64,000 nucleotides of DNA from an uncultured Eubacterium sp. (GTDB taxonomy: Bacteria; Bacillota; Clostridia; Oscillospirales; Acutalibacteraceae). Of the stretch, positions 8,800-17,988 are shown piece by piece. Below the pieces are notes generated by a model, which was not told the origin of the DNA, did not search any database, and worked only from the letters and a program-made list of their open reading frames with translations. Location of the stretch: positions 62,001-126,000 of the forward strand of contig CAKTGF010000004.1 of the NCBI GenBank assembly GCA_934561395.1, written 5' to 3'. Both the position numbers and the translations under genes were made by a program. Every line of letters begins with the position of its first letter. Positions within the stretch are counted from its first letter, which is position 1.

Positions 8800-9241
8800 T
8801 GCGAATCACCCTTGCGTTAATACCAAGCTTATCAAAAACACATTTGTTTACCTCATCGGTGCCGTAATCGTCCGGCACGGAAATTTGCACCTCGTCAACA
8901 GTCAGCTCACTGTCTTTCAAGGTTGCCCTTGAGGTTACCGAACAGCCGGCATAGCCGTTATCCTCCAGGCAAGCCTTAACCTGCTTGTTAATCATTTCCT
9001 CATAAATTCCGTTGTCATCATCTCGACTGATGCTGCAAGAGGAATTGCCGTATTTATCAAAATCTATGCCCACGCCCTTATCCAAACTTGTAAAGGGATA
9101 CACAAAGGAAATAACAATAAACATTGAAATTACCAGTCGGTAAAACCTTTTCATACTGCCCTTTGGGGATAAAACCAGCAGTAATGTTGAAATAACAAGG
9201 GTAATGCAAACGCAGGCGGTCCATTGCTTTAAAAACTCCAT
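8789..9241 (-). CDS. spoIIIAF: Stage III sporulation protein AF
   Basis: 150 residues with two N-terminal membrane helices (ITLVISTLLLVLSP and YRLVISMFIVISFVYPF) separated by the SPKGSMKRFYR segment that is characteristic of SpoIIIAF. A soluble domain of the ring-building type follows. It sits four bases after the spoIIIAE stop and overlaps spoIIIAG. It is part of the SpoIIIA complex that keeps the forespore transcriptionally active after engulfment. Confidence 0.92.
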   Translation of the reverse strand: MEFLKQWTACVCITLVISTLLLVLSPKGSMKRFYRLVISMFIVISFVYPFTSLDKGVGIDFDKYGNSSCSISRDDDNGIYEEMINKQVKACLEDNGYAGCSVTSRATLKDSELTVDEVQISVPDDYGTDEVNKCVFDKLGINARVIRIGD

Positions 9242-9244
9242 ATT

Positions 9245-10378
9245 CTACCCCGTGTGCGCCGCAACCAAAACGCCTATTGAAATGGTTGTGGTAAGCATTG
9301 AAATTATAAGTAAAACATTAATCAGCAGCATTGCGTCCCTGAAAGCGCACAAAACATTGCAAACAGTTTTTTCGTTAAAAACATCTGCGGTTATAACGCA
9401 AATTGAAAGGGTAATGCGCCATATTACCACCTGAATAACAGAGGGTAAAAACACTAGAGCAATTGCAATTATGCCCACAATGCCAACGCTGCTTTTTATC
9501 AGTGAGGAATAACCCTGAATAGACAGTAAGCCCTCGCTTATGCTTGCGCCCACAACAGGTATAACCGTGTTGATAACAAGCCTTATGGAACGAATACCCA
9601 AAACATCGGCTCTTGCGGCAACACTTGTTTTTATTGAAAGTATCGAAACAAACACCGCAGCCACAAATGATAGAGCAGAGGTTATCCCCTTTTTTAGGCC
9701 TGAAACAAGTCGCTCCAAATGTATTTCAGGACTAAGGGAGCTGCAAACACCGAGCGCCAAAAAGCAGTTAATCAGCGGCAAAAACACATTTGATGCAATA
9801 AAGGAAAGTCCTTGCGACAACATGAGCAGCGTTGAATTGGTTGAAAAGGCGGTTGTAACCCCTCCCCCTGCCATCACGATGGCAAAAAATACAGGTAAAA
9901 AGGCGTAAATAAAATCAGATGCAACCGCTATGCTGGTGCAAGCCATTGTTGCGGTACTGCTGATTTCAACAATAAGCAGAACGGCAATGATTACTGACGA
10001 AGCAACGGAATAGGCACTGTTCATTCCGTCATCGGTATTTTTTAACCCCTGCAAAAGCGAGGTTAATATTATAAATGCCATAACCGCCAATGAACCCATA
10101 ATCGGGGTTTTAGCCTTACCGCTTGCTATTGATACCGCAAGTTTCGCAATCTGCTCAAAACTTAAGGACTGAATGCTTTCAAAATCGAACTCGTCAAGAT
10201 TTAAGTCCTTTAACGCCGAGTATGTATCCTCGTCAAGGGTATCTTCAAAAGAGGATAAATCATATTGCGACAGGTAATTGTTGTATTCACTTTTGTCAAA
10301 ATCACTTGCACAGGCGGTCAGCGGCAGGCTTAAAAGCAAAAGCGTTGCAAGCATGATAGGCAATAAAAACTTTTTCAT
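9245..10378 (-). CDS. spoIIIAE: Stage III sporulation protein AE
   Basis: 377 residues, a polytopic membrane protein with an N-terminal signal-like segment and about seven further hydrophobic helices; SLQGLKNTDDG, VFFAIVMAGGGVTTA and NTVIPVVGASISEGLLSIQG are family hallmarks. The leader ends SLPLTACASD, which reads like a lipobox (LTAC), so a lipid-modified N-terminus is possible. In the SpoIIIA complex it is the largest membrane component and a likely part of the transport pore. Its start overlaps spoIIIAD by four bases. Confidence 0.93.
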   Translation of the reverse strand: MKKFLLPIMLATLLLLSLPLTACASDFDKSEYNNYLSQYDLSSFEDTLDEDTYSALKDLNLDEFDFESIQSLSFEQIAKLAVSIASGKAKTPIMGSLAVMAFIILTSLLQGLKNTDDGMNSAYSVASSVIIAVLLIVEISSTATMACTSIAVASDFIYAFLPVFFAIVMAGGGVTTAFSTNSTLLMLSQGLSFIASNVFLPLINCFLALGVCSSLSPEIHLERLVSGLKKGITSALSFVAAVFVSILSIKTSVAARADVLGIRSIRLVINTVIPVVGASISEGLLSIQGYSSLIKSSVGIVGIIAIALVFLPSVIQVVIWRITLSICVITADVFNEKTVCNVLCAFRDAMLLINVLLIISMLTTTISIGVLVAAHTG

Positions 10379-10755
10379 TTTACAAGTCCGTTTACAATTG
10401 AAATTACTGTTTCAAAAAGGGGCAAAATTAAAACCATAATTGATATTTTTGCCGCAGTTTCGGTTGCGGTTGCAAGAGCGTTTTCGCCGTTATCACGGCA
10501 AATATCCGCAACAAACTGGGTTATCACGGTTATCCCCAAAACCTTTAGCATGAGCCTTAAATAGCCGGATAAATTATCAATTTGTGCGGCAAACTCGCTG
10601 AAGGTATCAACAACTCCGTTAAGCTTTTTAAACACAATAAAAAGCACAAGAAGTGCGCCGCTGATTGATATTACAACCGAAAAGGCTTGTGCCTTGTCCT
10701 TTAACAAAATAACGCACAAAACCGTGCATATTGCAATTCCTATAATTTGCAGCAT
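10375..10755 (-). CDS. spoIIIAD: Stage III sporulation protein AD
   Basis: 126 residues, mostly hydrophobic, with four predicted membrane helices. LKVLGITVITQFVADICRDN and LATATETAAKISIMVLILPL are strongly conserved in SpoIIIAD. It resembles SpoIIIAC in its C-terminal half and is thought to form membrane assemblies of the feeding-tube complex with it. It lies between spoIIIAC (four-base gap) and spoIIIAE (overlap). Confidence 0.93.
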   Translation of the reverse strand: MLQIIGIAICTVLCVILLKDKAQAFSVVISISGALLVLFIVFKKLNGVVDTFSEFAAQIDNLSGYLRLMLKVLGITVITQFVADICRDNGENALATATETAAKISIMVLILPLFETVISIVNGLVK

Positions 10756-10759
10756 GGCG

Positions 10760-10954
10760 TCACAGGCTGAACAGGGATTTTACCGATTCAAAAAGGGATT
10801 GAATTTGCGGTATAAGCATCATTAACACCACTATAACCCCGGCAAGGGTTGTGAGCATTGCCTGGTCATCACGGCCCGAGCGCACCAAAAGCGTGTTTAA
10901 AACGGCAACAATAATACCTATTGCGGCAATTTTAAAAATAAAGTTTACATCCAA
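10760..10954 (-). CDS. spoIIIAC: Stage III sporulation protein AC
   Basis: 64 residues with two membrane helices. The sequence begins MDVNFIFKIAAIGIIVAVLN, and SGRDDQAMLTTLAGVIVVLM is the family's central signature. It is a small membrane subunit of the SpoIIIA-SpoIIQ channel. It is preceded by spoIIIAB at 12 bases and followed closely by spoIIIAD. Confidence 0.94.
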   Translation of the reverse strand: MDVNFIFKIAAIGIIVAVLNTLLVRSGRDDQAMLTTLAGVIVVLMMLIPQIQSLFESVKSLFSL

Positions 10955-10966
10955 TATTTACAACTC

Positions 10967-11431
10967 CTAAATAACCATTATTGACACAACCGTTGAGCAA
11001 AAGAAGGCAAGGGCAACATATAGCTTTGCGTTCTTGCTCAGCCTTGCTCCGTAGTCAGTTTCGGCATTTGATATATATTTTTTAAACCCGTTAACCAGGA
11101 CTATTTGCGTTTCAACATCACTTTTACCGAGGCTGTATAAAAATACCGAAAGTTCACTGTTTTCACTTTCGCTTAAGCAGGATTTTATAACGGATTTTTT
11201 CTTTAAATATTCATTGCTTAAAAATGATAAATCTTTTAATCTTTCATCCCTTAGCGCATTGCTCAGCAGCACAGGTGCAGAAGTCATTTTATAACCCAAA
11301 TCACACAAAATAATATCGCATAACACCGCCAATTGGCGGCAGGTGTTACGCTTTTTAACAAGGCTGCTACACAATCCTAATCCCAAGCCGGTCGATGATA
11401 TTATCAGCCCTATTATTCCTGCAAATTTCAT
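10967..11431 (-). CDS. spoIIIAB: Stage III sporulation protein AB
   Basis: 154 residues from MKFAGIIGLIISSTGLGLGL at 11431, which has GGAGG six bases upstream; the longer frame to 11449 is unlikely. It has hydrophobic helices at both ends (3-20 and about 138-154) with a soluble helical middle, the arrangement seen in SpoIIIAB, whose fold resembles type II secretion GspF domains. The gene begins 65 bases inside the 3' end of spoIIIAA, an unusually long overlap for this operon. Confidence 0.9.
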   Translation of the reverse strand: MKFAGIIGLIISSTGLGLGLCSSLVKKRNTCRQLAVLCDIILCDLGYKMTSAPVLLSNALRDERLKDLSFLSNEYLKKKSVIKSCLSESENSELSVFLYSLGKSDVETQIVLVNGFKKYISNAETDYGARLSKNAKLYVALAFFCSTVVSIMVI

Positions 11432-12359
11432 TATAAACCTCCGCCGCATCTATAATTTCATATTTATAGCTGTGCTCGTTAAGCAAAACTATATATGAAA
11501 ACTCCTTAACCTCAAGCAAAGCCTTAACTATGGGTTTGTTTGCCAAATCCTCAAAATCCCTGCAATGAATTGAAAGGGCAAAGTTCACACCTGCGGAAAA
11601 GCCGTCTTTAATCGCCTCGAGCTCGGCAACGGTTGAAATTTCGTCACACACTATAAGCTCCGGCGACATTGTTCTGATAGCGTTTTCAATGGCCTTTGAT
11701 TTGGGATAACCGGTTATAACATCGGTGTTTTCTCCCAACTCCATTGTAAAGCTGTCGTTACACTTGCCGCAAATTTCGTTTCGCTCGTCAACAACGGTTA
11801 TTTTACAGTATTTGTTATTAAATCCTCCCGAAAGCTCACGGGTCATATCCCTTAAAAGGGTTGTTTTGCCCGAGTTAGGCTCCCCTGCCACAATAATGCT
11901 GGGAAAAGAATTAATGTAAAGAAAATTCAAAAGGGGCAACGAGCAGCCCGTAACCTGATTCGGCACCCTGATATTTAAGGAGCTTATGTCCTTAACGGAG
12001 CTCACACAGCCGTCCTTAATTACAGCCGTGCCGGTAACACCGACCCTTGCGCCGCATTTTAATGTTATGTAGCCATTTATAAGGCTGTCCATATTGTTAT
12101 AAACGGAATAATCGCAAAGTGAGTAGAATATTTTATCAAACAGCTCCTCACCCACTTTTAATGAGGTTGAGGAGGGAAAATCATACAAATCCCCGTTACT
12201 ATCAACGAAATATGACGAATTTCTTACCACCAAAACAACTTTTTTATGCCGCCTTATGCGGATTTCGGTTACCTTATTCAGTACGGTTTCATCAATATTT
12301 GTTAAAGCCTCGGCAATTTCTTGCGGCAGGCAGGATATAATCTCATGAATTAAGTTCAT
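11367..12359 (-). CDS. spoIIIAA: Stage III sporulation protein AA, ATPase
   Basis: 330 residues. This is the AAA-type secretion ATPase of the SpoIIIA complex. It has a Walker A loop GEPNSGKTTLLRDM (about residue 162), a Walker B-like ELIVCDEIS and the sensor region ALSIHC. The N-terminal domain (TEIRIRRHKKVVLVVRN) matches R3H/KH-like SpoIIIAA sequences. It is the first gene of the operon; a sigma-E promoter is expected in the 120-base gap to yfhO but none could be assigned confidently. The C-terminus runs 65 bases into spoIIIAB, so the protein is about 20 residues longer than the Bacillus one. Confidence 0.95.
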   Translation of the reverse strand: MNLIHEIISCLPQEIAEALTNIDETVLNKVTEIRIRRHKKVVLVVRNSSYFVDSNGDLYDFPSSTSLKVGEELFDKIFYSLCDYSVYNNMDSLINGYITLKCGARVGVTGTAVIKDGCVSSVKDISSLNIRVPNQVTGCSLPLLNFLYINSFPSIIVAGEPNSGKTTLLRDMTRELSGGFNNKYCKITVVDERNEICGKCNDSFTMELGENTDVITGYPKSKAIENAIRTMSPELIVCDEISTVAELEAIKDGFSAGVNFALSIHCRDFEDLANKPIVKALLEVKEFSYIVLLNEHSYKYEIIDAAEVYNEICRNNRADNIIDRLGIRIV

Positions 12360-12430
12360 TTTTCACCTCAATAAAAGGTATTCACTTTTGATTTTAAATA
12401 TTACAAAATATTAAAAATGGTCATAATAGA

Positions 12431-12459
12431 TTGAACTCGGTGTTTTGATATGATATATT
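12431..12459 (+). promoter_or_regulatory. Sigma-A promoter of the yfhO-like gene
   Basis: TTGAAC (12431-12436) and TATATT (12454-12459) with a 17-base spacer; transcription would start about 25 bases before the ATG at 12491. The divergent spoIIIA operon shares this intergenic space. Confidence 0.55.
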
Positions 12460-12490
12460 ATCATAAGAAAATAATATATAGGTGCTTTTT

Positions 12491-15400
12491 ATGGATATAA
12501 CAAAATCAAACAATAAAATCTTTTCAACCAAGGCCTTTAACTCCCAAACCGTGGGTTACACGGCGCTGTATTTTTTGCTGACCCTCGGTTTTTTGGTTGT
12601 AAAGCAAATTTTTAAATTAGGCTTTAATGTAAGCGCACAAATATCGGTGCTTATTTCATTTTTGTTATTTGAAATTGCGTCATATTTTTGTGAAAAACGC
12701 TTTGTTTTCGGCAAGGGCTCAAAAAGCAGCGTGCCAACGCAAATAGGTATGCTTGCCCTGCGAATTGCAATTAACTTTGGCTTTTATAAAATCTTTGCAT
12801 TTGTTTTCAGCACTTTGGTAAAAGCAACAAGCGGCTTTGTTTTCCTTGCCGCATGGGTTGCAATATACTTTTTTAACCTTTACTTTGACAAGCTTTTGCT
12901 TTTTAACAACACTGCAAACTCAAAGAACTTGAGTGGCGGTCGGCTGTATAAAACCTTTTTTAACAACAGGTTTATAGTATTTTCAATGGGTCTTGCAGTT
13001 GCAACGCTGGCAATAATATTTATGGTGTTCAAGCTGTTCCCCTTTGGGGATATGACCGTAATGCGAATGGACCTTTACCATCAATACGGCCCGTTGTTTG
13101 TTGAGTTTTACGACAAAATCGTTGAGCATCAAAGTTTTTTCTACTCCTGGATTTCAGGCGGCGGCTCAAGCTTTTTGGGCAATTATTTTAACTATCTTTC
13201 AAGCCCTCTTTCATTTATAGTTCTTCTTTTTGACAGGAAAGAAATTGCCTACGCAATCACAACCCTTGTTGCGGTTAAAGGTGTTCTTTCCGCAGGCACA
13301 TTCACTTATTTCCTTAAAAAGAGCCTTAAAAGCCACTGCTATGCCTCTGCAAGCTTTGGTGTGCTTTATGCCTTTTGCGGCTACTTTTTAGCATACTATT
13401 GGAACATAATGTGGATTGACGGCATGATTTGGCTGCCGTTAATCGCCCTGGGCATTGAAAGAATAATCAATAACGGTAAGCCTGTGCTGTATGTTGTAAG
13501 CCTTACGGTGCTTTTGTTCAGCAGCTATTATATGGGCTATATGTGCTGCATTTTCTCGGTGGTTTACTTTATTGCATATTACAGCATGAATTACTCTTTT
13601 GCCGATAAAATGAACAGCGACGCAGTATTTAAAAACCGTTTTTCCCTTAAAGCGACATACAACAACAGGTTTATAAACAGGGGCTTAAAGTTTGCATCAT
13701 CCTCTGTTCTTGCCGCAGCGCTGTGTGCCTGCACTCTTGTGCCGATTTACTTTATTTTACAATCATGCTCCGCAACATCCGACAACTTCCCCACCGCATT
13801 TTCAAGCTATTTTGACTTAATAAATCTGTTCTCCTCACACATGGCAGGGCTTGAAACAACAATTCGTTCCTCGGGGGATGATGTTTTACCGAATATTTAT
13901 TGCGGAACACTGTCGGTTGTTTTAATACCCCTTTACTTTATGAACAAGGATATTAAGCTGAGGGAAAAGGCAGTATATGTTCTGCTTTTGATATTCTTTG
14001 TTTTCAGCTTTGATAACAACTGCGCAAACTTTATTTGGCACGCACTGCACTTCCCCAATGATTTGCCTTACAGATTTTCATATATGTATTCCTTTATTGT
14101 GCTGATTATTGCTTACAAGGCGTTAATGCACATTAAATCAACAAGATACAGTGATGTTGCGCTGATGGGAATACTTTGGATAATATTGGTAATGCTCTAC
14201 CAAAAAAATCCTACCAACAAAATATCAGAAACCGCAGTTTACACAACCCTTGCATTTACAATTGTGTGGACCGGGGTGCTTTTGCTTATAAAGAAAAACT
14301 ATGCCGGCAAGGTAGTTATTGGTGCAACAATTGCAGCGCTGACATTTTGTGAGGTCATAGTTGCTGACAGTCAATCATATTTGTTTACTCAAAAACAAAG
14401 CGATTATGTGAGTAGGTATGACGCTGTGTGTGAGGCTGTTGATTACACCTATTCAAACGACAAGGATTTTTACCGAACCGAGCTTTGCCGCCTTACCACA
14501 AGGATGGACCCCTGCCTTTATGGATACAGAGGAATGTCTGCATTTTCATCAATGGCTTATGAGGAATATTCGGGCGCTCAATACTCCCTGGGTATGTTTG
14601 GCAACAGAATTAATTCATACACATATAACACGCAAACCCCGGTTTACAATATGATGTATTCTATTAAATATTTAATGCAAAGCAAGGGGGACATTAAGCC
14701 CTCAACCAACTACTATTCACATTACTACACAACAGATGATGAAAGCGTTAATGTTTATGAAAACGATTATTTCCTGCCCATAGCCTACGAGGTGTCACAG
14801 GATATTGAAAAGTGGGAAACCCCCGAGGGCAATCCTTTCTCCGTTCAGGAGGATTTCATTGACAGAGCCGCAGGTGTAAGCGATGTTTTTGTGCCTGTTG
14901 AATATGTTAACTCCGTAACCGATGAAATTTTGGCAGACAGCTCCCCAACCGAAAACGGAACCTATTTCTTTTCGAGGGTTGACAGTGATTCTAATTTAGG
15001 TACTATTGACATAACTGTGAAATCAGCTCTTGACAGCAATGTTTATGTTTATATCACCTCTCCCTCCGTTACCAATGTTAATTATTATTGGGACGATTGG
15101 AACGGCGACAGACAAAATCATCATCAAAGCATCAGCGAGCCCTATATTCTTGATTTGGGCAAGCACAACAAGGGAGACGAAATTACAATTTCTCTTGACT
15201 GTGCAAATATTGAAGAAACCGACTCTTATTACGAAATCTACGCCTACAATGTTGATAACGATGTTTTAAGTTCAGCATATGACCTGTTAAAAATCGGTCA
15301 GCTGAACATTACCTCATATACAAACAGTGAAATTAACGGAACTATAAACGCAGGCTTTGACGGCTATCTTTACACATCAATCCCCTATGACGAGGGCTGG

Positions 15401-15619
15401 AGCGTTTATATAGACGGCGAGAAAGCTGAAACCGAGCAAATCGGCGGCTATCAGCTTGCTGCAAAGATAAGCGAGGGCGAACACACCGTAAAGCTTAAAT
15501 ACACACCAAAGGGCTTAAAATACGGCGTTCCAATCAGCCTTGCGGCTTATGCATTTGTTATAATTCAGGCGGTAATAAAAAGGAAAAAATCAAAGAAAAA
15601 ACATTTTGTTGATATTTAA
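12491..15619 (+). CDS. YfhO-family multispanning membrane protein (GT-C glycosyltransferase-like)
   Basis: 1042 residues. Start chosen at ATG 12491 (MDITKSNNKIF), seven bases after an AGGTG; a GTG at 12482 is possible. An N-terminal GtrA-like four-helix part (about 20-140) is followed by a YfhO core with about 12 membrane helices. Landmarks are MRMDLYHQYGPLFVEFYDKI, SFLGNYFNYLSSP and PYRFSYMYSFI, and a large extracellular C-terminal domain ends in one more helix. The family has a GT-C fold; Bacillus YfhO glycosylates lipoteichoic acid using lipid-linked sugar. The polymer modified here is unknown. Joining GtrA-like and YfhO parts in one chain suggests flipping and transfer of an undecaprenyl-linked sugar (inference). 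It stands alone, divergent from spoIIIA. Confidence 0.82.
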   Translation: MDITKSNNKIFSTKAFNSQTVGYTALYFLLTLGFLVVKQIFKLGFNVSAQISVLISFLLFEIASYFCEKRFVFGKGSKSSVPTQIGMLALRIAINFGFYKIFAFVFSTLVKATSGFVFLAAWVAIYFFNLYFDKLLLFNNTANSKNLSGGRLYKTFFNNRFIVFSMGLAVATLAIIFMVFKLFPFGDMTVMRMDLYHQYGPLFVEFYDKIVEHQSFFYSWISGGGSSFLGNYFNYLSSPLSFIVLLFDRKEIAYAITTLVAVKGVLSAGTFTYFLKKSLKSHCYASASFGVLYAFCGYFLAYYWNIMWIDGMIWLPLIALGIERIINNGKPVLYVVSLTVLLFSSYYMGYMCCIFSVVYFIAYYSMNYSFADKMNSDAVFKNRFSLKATYNNRFINRGLKFASSSVLAAALCACTLVPIYFILQSCSATSDNFPTAFSSYFDLINLFSSHMAGLETTIRSSGDDVLPNIYCGTLSVVLIPLYFMNKDIKLREKAVYVLLLIFFVFSFDNNCANFIWHALHFPNDLPYRFSYMYSFIVLIIAYKALMHIKSTRYSDVALMGILWIILVMLYQKNPTNKISETAVYTTLAFTIVWTGVLLLIKKNYAGKVVIGATIAALTFCEVIVADSQSYLFTQKQSDYVSRYDAVCEAVDYTYSNDKDFYRTELCRLTTRMDPCLYGYRGMSAFSSMAYEEYSGAQYSLGMFGNRINSYTYNTQTPVYNMMYSIKYLMQSKGDIKPSTNYYSHYYTTDDESVNVYENDYFLPIAYEVSQDIEKWETPEGNPFSVQEDFIDRAAGVSDVFVPVEYVNSVTDEILADSSPTENGTYFFSRVDSDSNLGTIDITVKSALDSNVYVYITSPSVTNVNYYWDDWNGDRQNHHQSISEPYILDLGKHNKGDEITISLDCANIEETDSYYEIYAYNVDNDVLSSAYDLLKIGQLNITSYTNSEINGTINAGFDGYLYTSIPYDEGWSVYIDGEKAETEQIGGYQLAAKISEGEHTVKLKYTPKGLKYGVPISLAAYAFVIIQAVIKRKKSKKKHFVDI

Positions 15620-15733
15620 TAAAAAAGTTCGCTTTTTGTTAACAAATATTTCACAGGAAATGTTATTAATTTGGTTTACTTTTTGGTACTGTTTGTTGTA
15701 AAATGTAGATACAAATAAGAGAGGAGCATTCTA

Positions 15734-16909
15734 ATGGCAAGAATCACAGCATCTGAAGTTCAAACAATCCCATACGGACCACTCGGTATTATTGCATTGC
15801 CCGGTTGCGAGGCGCTCGCAGCTAAGATTGATGCATATTTGGTTAAATGGAGAAAGGAACAATCCGAAAATCATGACGATTCCATTCATTTCTACGGATA
15901 TGAGAGAGAAACATACATGATTGACACAACAATTGCACGCTTCGGCAGCGGCGAGGGCAAGGCCGTTATCAACGACACTATCCGTGGCTACGATTTATAC
16001 ATCATTGCAGACTGCTTTAACTATTCGGTAACCTACAATATGTACGGCATGCAGGTTCCAAAATCTCCCGACGACCATTTTTCAGATTTAAAGAGAGTTA
16101 TCTCCGCAGCATCAAGCAAGGCAAAGCGCATAAATGTTATTATGCCCATGCTTTACGAGGGCAGGCAGCATAAGCGTTCCTCAAGAGAGTCGTTAGACTG
16201 TGCAATGGCTTTGCAGGAATTAACCGCACTGGGTGTTGAAAATATTATTACCTTTGATGCTCACGACCAAAGAGTGCAAAACTCCATTCCACATAAATCA
16301 TTTGAAAATGTAATGCCAACATATCAAATGATAAAGGCTCTGGTTAACAATGTTACCGACCTTACCATTGATCCCAACCATCTTATGGTTATTTCCCCTG
16401 ATGAGGGTGCAATGCACAGATGTATCTACTTTGCAACACAGCTTGGCGTTAACCTTGGTATGTTCTACAAGAGAAGAGATTATACCAGAGTTGTTAACGG
16501 CAGAAATCCTATCGTTGCTCACCAATATCTTGGCGACAGCGTTGAGAGTAAGGACATTATAATTGTTGACGATATGATTTCCTCAGGCGAATCAATGCTT
16601 GAGGTTGCAAGAAAACTTAAAGAATTAAAGGCAGGCAGAATTTTTGTCTGCACCACCTTCGGTCTTTTCTGCAACGGCCTTGAAATATTTGACAAGGCAA
16701 ACGAGGAGGGCATATTTACCAAGGTATTTACCACCAACGGTGTTTATCAATCCCCCGAATTACTTAAAAGAGATTGGTATCAAAGCGTTGAGCTTTCAAA
16801 ATATCTTGCATACTTCCTTGATACAATTAACCACGATTTATCTGTATCTTCTCTTCTTGACTGCTCAGGAAAGATTGAAAAATTACTTACATCAAAAGGA
16901 TTGAGATAA
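15734..16909 (+). CDS. prs: Ribose-phosphate pyrophosphokinase, long form
   Basis: Makes PRPP from ribose 5-phosphate and ATP for nucleotide, histidine and NAD synthesis. At 391 residues it is about 75 longer than the usual 315. Recognisable parts are RINVIMPMLYEGRQHKRSSR, ITFDAHD, VISPDEGAMHR and the PRPP-binding loop IIIVDDMISSGESM (about residue 278). The ATP flexible-loop sequence is diverged from the Bacillus type, so this belongs to the divergent clostridial subclass; activity is inferred from these motifs. Start ATG follows GAGAGGAG by eight bases. Its stop overlaps the start of the next gene by one base (TAATG). Confidence 0.85.
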   Translation: MARITASEVQTIPYGPLGIIALPGCEALAAKIDAYLVKWRKEQSENHDDSIHFYGYERETYMIDTTIARFGSGEGKAVINDTIRGYDLYIIADCFNYSVTYNMYGMQVPKSPDDHFSDLKRVISAASSKAKRINVIMPMLYEGRQHKRSSRESLDCAMALQELTALGVENIITFDAHDQRVQNSIPHKSFENVMPTYQMIKALVNNVTDLTIDPNHLMVISPDEGAMHRCIYFATQLGVNLGMFYKRRDYTRVVNGRNPIVAHQYLGDSVESKDIIIVDDMISSGESMLEVARKLKELKAGRIFVCTTFGLFCNGLEIFDKANEEGIFTKVFTTNGVYQSPELLKRDWYQSVELSKYLAYFLDTINHDLSVSSLLDCSGKIEKLLTSKGLR

Positions 16910-17916
16910 TGGAATTCGATTTTGACAAATTTGATGACTCTAAAAAGAAAACCGACAGCAAGCCTGTTGAGGAATTAGAGCCGCCGAAAAAATACACAAA
17001 GGATAACACCGAACCATCTGACGCCGGCACCGATAAGGAAAGCGACAAGGAGAACGGTAAAAAATCCCCGTTAAAAAAGAAAAGCGATAAGCCGAAGAAA
17101 GCAAAGAGTAAGGACAGCAAGGGCAAATCCCCTGCCAAGGGCAAGGAGGATTCCGTAACCTTAAGTTTTACCTTTAAAAAGCTTTCCAAAAAGCAGATTA
17201 TCGCAATTATCGTTGCAGCTGTTTTGATTATAGTTTGTGTGCCCACAGGCATTTACTGCGGCGTTCACGGCGAATCCCCTGCTGATATGATGCATGATAT
17301 TTTCACTAAAGACGAAACTCAGATTATCGGCAAATGGCAGAGCGACAATTCAAAATCGGGCTATCAGTTCAATGAGGACGGCACGGTTTATGCATATAAC
17401 GGTGTGTTAGGCGACAAAAACGCAATTACCTACAACTACAGCTTTAAGGGCAGAAAAATAATCTTTTCAAACAGAGATTACAATTACACCTCTGAATTTG
17501 ATTATTCCCTTCACGGCAGTACCCTTGAAATGACCTTAATCACGGTTAACGATAACGAGGTAGCCGACCAGGACAAATTCGTATTTGCAAAGGTTGATGA
17601 CTTTAACATTTCATCATTGATGGACACCCTTGCAGAAGCTGCGAATGAGGATAAGCCTGCAACCCTTACCAATAATGGCGAGAATGTTGTGCTTGGCGAA
17701 TCCGATGTATATTTAAAGCAATATGCACAGGCTAAGTCAGACGGCGATACCTCACAAATAGAGGTGCTTGAAAATGATGAAAGAATCATTTATGTAAAGG
17801 AAGGCCTTGATGTTACCGTTAAAGATGCCGGGGATGATTACAGTTCCGTTAAGGTTGAAAAGGGCAAGTATAAGGGCAACCTTTACTATGTTTCAAACGA
17901 CAACATTCAATATTAA
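16909..17916 (+). CDS. Membrane-anchored protein of unknown function with lipocalin-like domain
   Basis: 335 residues, function not recognised. A highly charged, lysine-rich cytoplasmic tail (about 1-90) leads to one membrane helix (IIAIIVAAVLIIVCVPTGIY, about 96-115). The external part begins IIGKWQSDNSKSGYQFNEDG and continues as antiparallel strands, a pattern seen in DUF5640/lipocalin-like domains. The C-terminal 60 residues (VTVKDAGDDYSSVKVEKGKY) resemble a small SH3-like domain. It is translationally coupled to prs. A strong terminator follows, so prs and this gene form a two-gene operon; why a cytosolic PRPP enzyme pairs with a surface protein is unclear. Confidence 0.75.
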   Translation: MEFDFDKFDDSKKKTDSKPVEELEPPKKYTKDNTEPSDAGTDKESDKENGKKSPLKKKSDKPKKAKSKDSKGKSPAKGKEDSVTLSFTFKKLSKKQIIAIIVAAVLIIVCVPTGIYCGVHGESPADMMHDIFTKDETQIIGKWQSDNSKSGYQFNEDGTVYAYNGVLGDKNAITYNYSFKGRKIIFSNRDYNYTSEFDYSLHGSTLEMTLITVNDNEVADQDKFVFAKVDDFNISSLMDTLAEAANEDKPATLTNNGENVVLGESDVYLKQYAQAKSDGDTSQIEVLENDERIIYVKEGLDVTVKDAGDDYSSVKVEKGKYKGNLYYVSNDNIQY

Positions 17917-17925
17917 TAACAGCTA

Positions 17926-17960
17926 ATCGGCGTATAAATGCATACGCCGATTTTTCTTTT
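17926..17960 (+). terminator. Intrinsic terminator after the prs operon
   Basis: Ten-base-pair perfect stem (17926-17935 with 17942-17951, loop of six) ending in ATTTTTCTTTT. Confidence 0.85.
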
Positions 17961-17988
17961 CATATAAATGAGCGAAGGAGTAATTTAT

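Noticed and set aside
12482..12490. Upstream GTG start for the YfhO-like protein
   Set aside because: The ATG at 12491 has an AGGTG at suitable distance; the GTG is part of that site.
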